Shown here piece after piece: positions 62,402-64,000 of a stretch of 64,000 nt of DNA (its first letter is position 1; the number at the start of each line of letters is the position of its first letter). Both the position numbers and the translations under genes were made by a program. The notes beneath the pieces are model-generated. The model saw nothing but the letters and a program-made list of their open reading frames with translations. It ran no database searches and was not told the origin of the DNA. The stretch lies in NCBI RefSeq assembly GCF_005281475.1, contig NZ_CP040106.1, forward strand, positions 749,501 through 813,500, in the 5' to 3' direction. This DNA is from Echinicola rosea. GTDB taxonomy: Bacteria > Bacteroidota > Bacteroidia > Cytophagales > Cyclobacteriaceae.

Positions 62402-63997
62402 CTATTCGTCAAAAAGATACCAGCCATTTGGATCCACAACTATCTTATCATCACTTTTAATCCGTACGGCATCTTTGGATAGCTGTACTACCTCTATCCC
62501 ATCGGAAGTTTTGATTTCTACAGGCAGGCTAAAGTCAATATTGCTCAGGCGAACGTCATAGCGCCGCTTACGTTTTCGCTTCACCCTAATTTTGGGCAAC
62601 TTGGTAGAATAAAGGTACATGTCAAAAAAACCCTCTAAGTCCTTTTCTGAATACTCCTCCACAAAATCAACAAAATCCTTGGTAGTTACTTGGTGAGCAT
62701 AGGTAAACCTATCTTCTTGGAGAAAAGCCTTTAGCATGGGAAAAAACACCTCATCCCCCAGTACAAATCTAAGGGAATGCATCACGAAAGCACCTTTGGT
62801 ATAAATATCCGGATGATAGGCCTCTGCACTGTTGATATTCATTCCTTTTACCAGTGGCTGGTCATTTTTGATCTTAGCTTTGACAGCTGCAGCATTTTCC
62901 AAATAGGCTTTCATCCCTCCGTGCGCCTGATAAAACAGCATGTCACCATAAGAGCAGATCCCTTCATGGATCCAAAAATCCTTCCAGTCTGCCACCGACA
63001 CCTTATTTCCCCACCACTCATGGCCCAATTCATGGTGCAAAAGCCAGTCAGCTACCGTACTGCCCACTTGAGTGTATTCGAAGTTGTTGCCGTAGGCATT
63101 GATCGTTTGATGTTCCATTCCCAAGTACGGCGTCTCCACCACAGCGATCTTATCTTTCCCAAAAGGGTAAGGCCCAAAAAACTTTTCCTGTGTTTCCACA
63201 CTGGTCTCCAATACATCCAACAGCCCTTTTGCTTTTCCTTTATGTTCACTCAGGACATAAGCATGCATCGGAATTTTGCTAGCATCTGCCGAGGTATACA
63301 ACTTGGCCACTTCAAAAAAGCGCCCCATAGTGAAATTGATATTATAATTGCTGATCGGATAGGAAGTCGCCCACTGGAAATAATTATAGCCAGAACTGGT
63401 GACCTGATTCAATAACCGCCCATTCGCTGCCACGAAATACGGAAAAGGCACTTTAATATATAAGTCCACACCATTACTGGCCTTGCTGGAAGGATGATCC
63501 AAGCAAGGCATAAAGACCTTAGCTCCTTCATGCTGACAGGAAAGGCCCACCCAATGATTTCCTTCTTTGTCCTTTGACCAAGTGAAGCCTCCTGACCATG
63601 GGGGATTCTTGGCAATAGGGGGACGACCTCTGTAAAATACCTTTACATGGTTTGAGATCGTATCCGGATAAATGTCCAATATATCTCCATGGTGGTCAAA
63701 GTCCAGCGATCGACCGTTGCTTTCGACTTGGAATACCTCATAATTGGAAATCAAGTCTAGCCGGAGTGTGTCCAATGCTCCCAAGGGATTAAAAGTCATT
63801 TCCATAACGGCATTAATGCCCTGGATGCGTGGAAGAATCTCCAGGTCCAGCGAATAATGCACTACTTCAAACTGCGCTTGGAGTGGATCCATTTTTCCTC
63901 CCCAAGTCCAATTACCCTCCCCTTGTGCATCCGCATGGTTTACCAATAGCAACAATGTGCCCACACTGGCCAAAAAGCATTTTACACACTTTCCCAT
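62402..63997 (-). CDS. M1-family aminopeptidase-like gluzincin, short form
   Basis: 531 residues, with a signal peptide (LASVGTLLLLVNHADAQ). N-terminal beta domain with HYSLDLEILP, then thermolysin-like catalytic domain: GMEHQ (293-297) where classic M1 enzymes have GAMEN, zinc site HELGH (322-326) in HHELGHEWWGN, and third ligand Glu345 in WIHEG. It lacks the long helical C-terminal domain of M1 aminopeptidases, ending instead in a small beta domain (LPKIRVKRKRKRRYDVRLSNIDF). Such short proteins occur widely in Bacteroidota and are probably periplasmic. Substrate unknown. The start codon lies three bases from the window edge; the usual signal peptide suggests it is complete. Confidence 0.88.
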   Translation of the reverse strand: MGKCVKCFLASVGTLLLLVNHADAQGEGNWTWGGKMDPLQAQFEVVHYSLDLEILPRIQGINAVMEMTFNPLGALDTLRLDLISNYEVFQVESNGRSLDFDHHGDILDIYPDTISNHVKVFYRGRPPIAKNPPWSGGFTWSKDKEGNHWVGLSCQHEGAKVFMPCLDHPSSKASNGVDLYIKVPFPYFVAANGRLLNQVTSSGYNYFQWATSYPISNYNINFTMGRFFEVAKLYTSADASKIPMHAYVLSEHKGKAKGLLDVLETSVETQEKFFGPYPFGKDKIAVVETPYLGMEHQTINAYGNNFEYTQVGSTVADWLLHHELGHEWWGNKVSVADWKDFWIHEGICSYGDMLFYQAHGGMKAYLENAAAVKAKIKNDQPLVKGMNINSAEAYHPDIYTKGAFVMHSLRFVLGDEVFFPMLKAFLQEDRFTYAHQVTTKDFVDFVEEYSEKDLEGFFDMYLYSTKLPKIRVKRKRKRRYDVRLSNIDFSLPVEIKTSDGIEVVQLSKDAVRIKSDDKIVVDPNGWYLFDE

Positions 63998-64000
63998 CCT

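Overview
The window is chromosomal DNA from a Bacteroidota bacterium, most likely a marine member of the Cytophagales (Cyclobacteriaceae, Echinicola-like). The evidence is a SusC/SusD pair, bacillithiol synthase BshA, a DUF4834 protein, phylum-type AccD and CarB variants, and promoters with the Bacteroidota -7 box TAnnTTTG (for example TACCTTTG before tRNA-His). The species is an inference; there is no rRNA to anchor it.

Layout. 1-5.7 kb: aspartate aminotransferase (cut by the window edge), a MORN-like exported protein, a DEAD-box helicase, dihydroorotase and tRNA-His. 5.8-10.2 kb: a three-gene glycogen/maltodextrin operon (debranching enzyme, GT4 synthase, GH57 amylase). 10.3-15.2 kb: ClpB, RlmN and a small beta-barrel. 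15.2-18.3 kb: a tightly coupled operon of a ureohydrolase-fold protein with altered metal ligands, a cytochrome b5 domain protein, a MurK-like amino-sugar kinase and MurQ. 18.4-24.6 kb: NqrF, AccD, an MscS channel, CstA and a lipoprotein metallopeptidase. 26.2-29.3 kb: CarB (without its regulatory domain) and DUF4834. 29.8-38.3 kb: an LVIVD/beta-helix lipoprotein and the 2-oxoglutarate dehydrogenase genes (E1, E2, E3), with a four-helix-bundle gene between E2 and E3. 38.5-44.4 kb: an epimerase-like protein, a fatty acid hydroxylase, BshA and a NagZ-beta-lactamase fusion. 44.6-50.9 kb: a small membrane protein, MutL, two rhomboids and RecQ. 51.5-64 kb: acyl-ACP desaturase, SusCD, a beta-propeller protein, a dipeptidase and an M1-type peptidase.

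How genes may work together. The NagZ/AmiE-like fusion (41.4-44.4 kb) and the MurK-MurQ pair (15.3-16.9 kb) would form a murein-sugar salvage route: outside the cytoplasm muropeptides are cut to GlcNAc, MurNAc and peptide, and inside MurNAc is phosphorylated and converted to GlcNAc-6-P. The SusCD pair with a dipeptidase and an M1 peptidase nearby suggests peptide uptake.

The most unusual content is non-coding. Two gene-poor islands (24.8-26.1 and 52.8-54.1 kb) are nests of at least four families of short, non-coding, inverted-repeat elements. Comparing the two inverted copies of the largest family (E1) exposes empty sites and target-site duplications for three other families (E2, E3, E4), so insertion boundaries can be read to within a base or two. 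Other copies lie at 2.2, 13.3, 29.7 and 59.5 kb. A promoter-terminator pair with no gene at 51.34-51.47 kb is a candidate small RNA.
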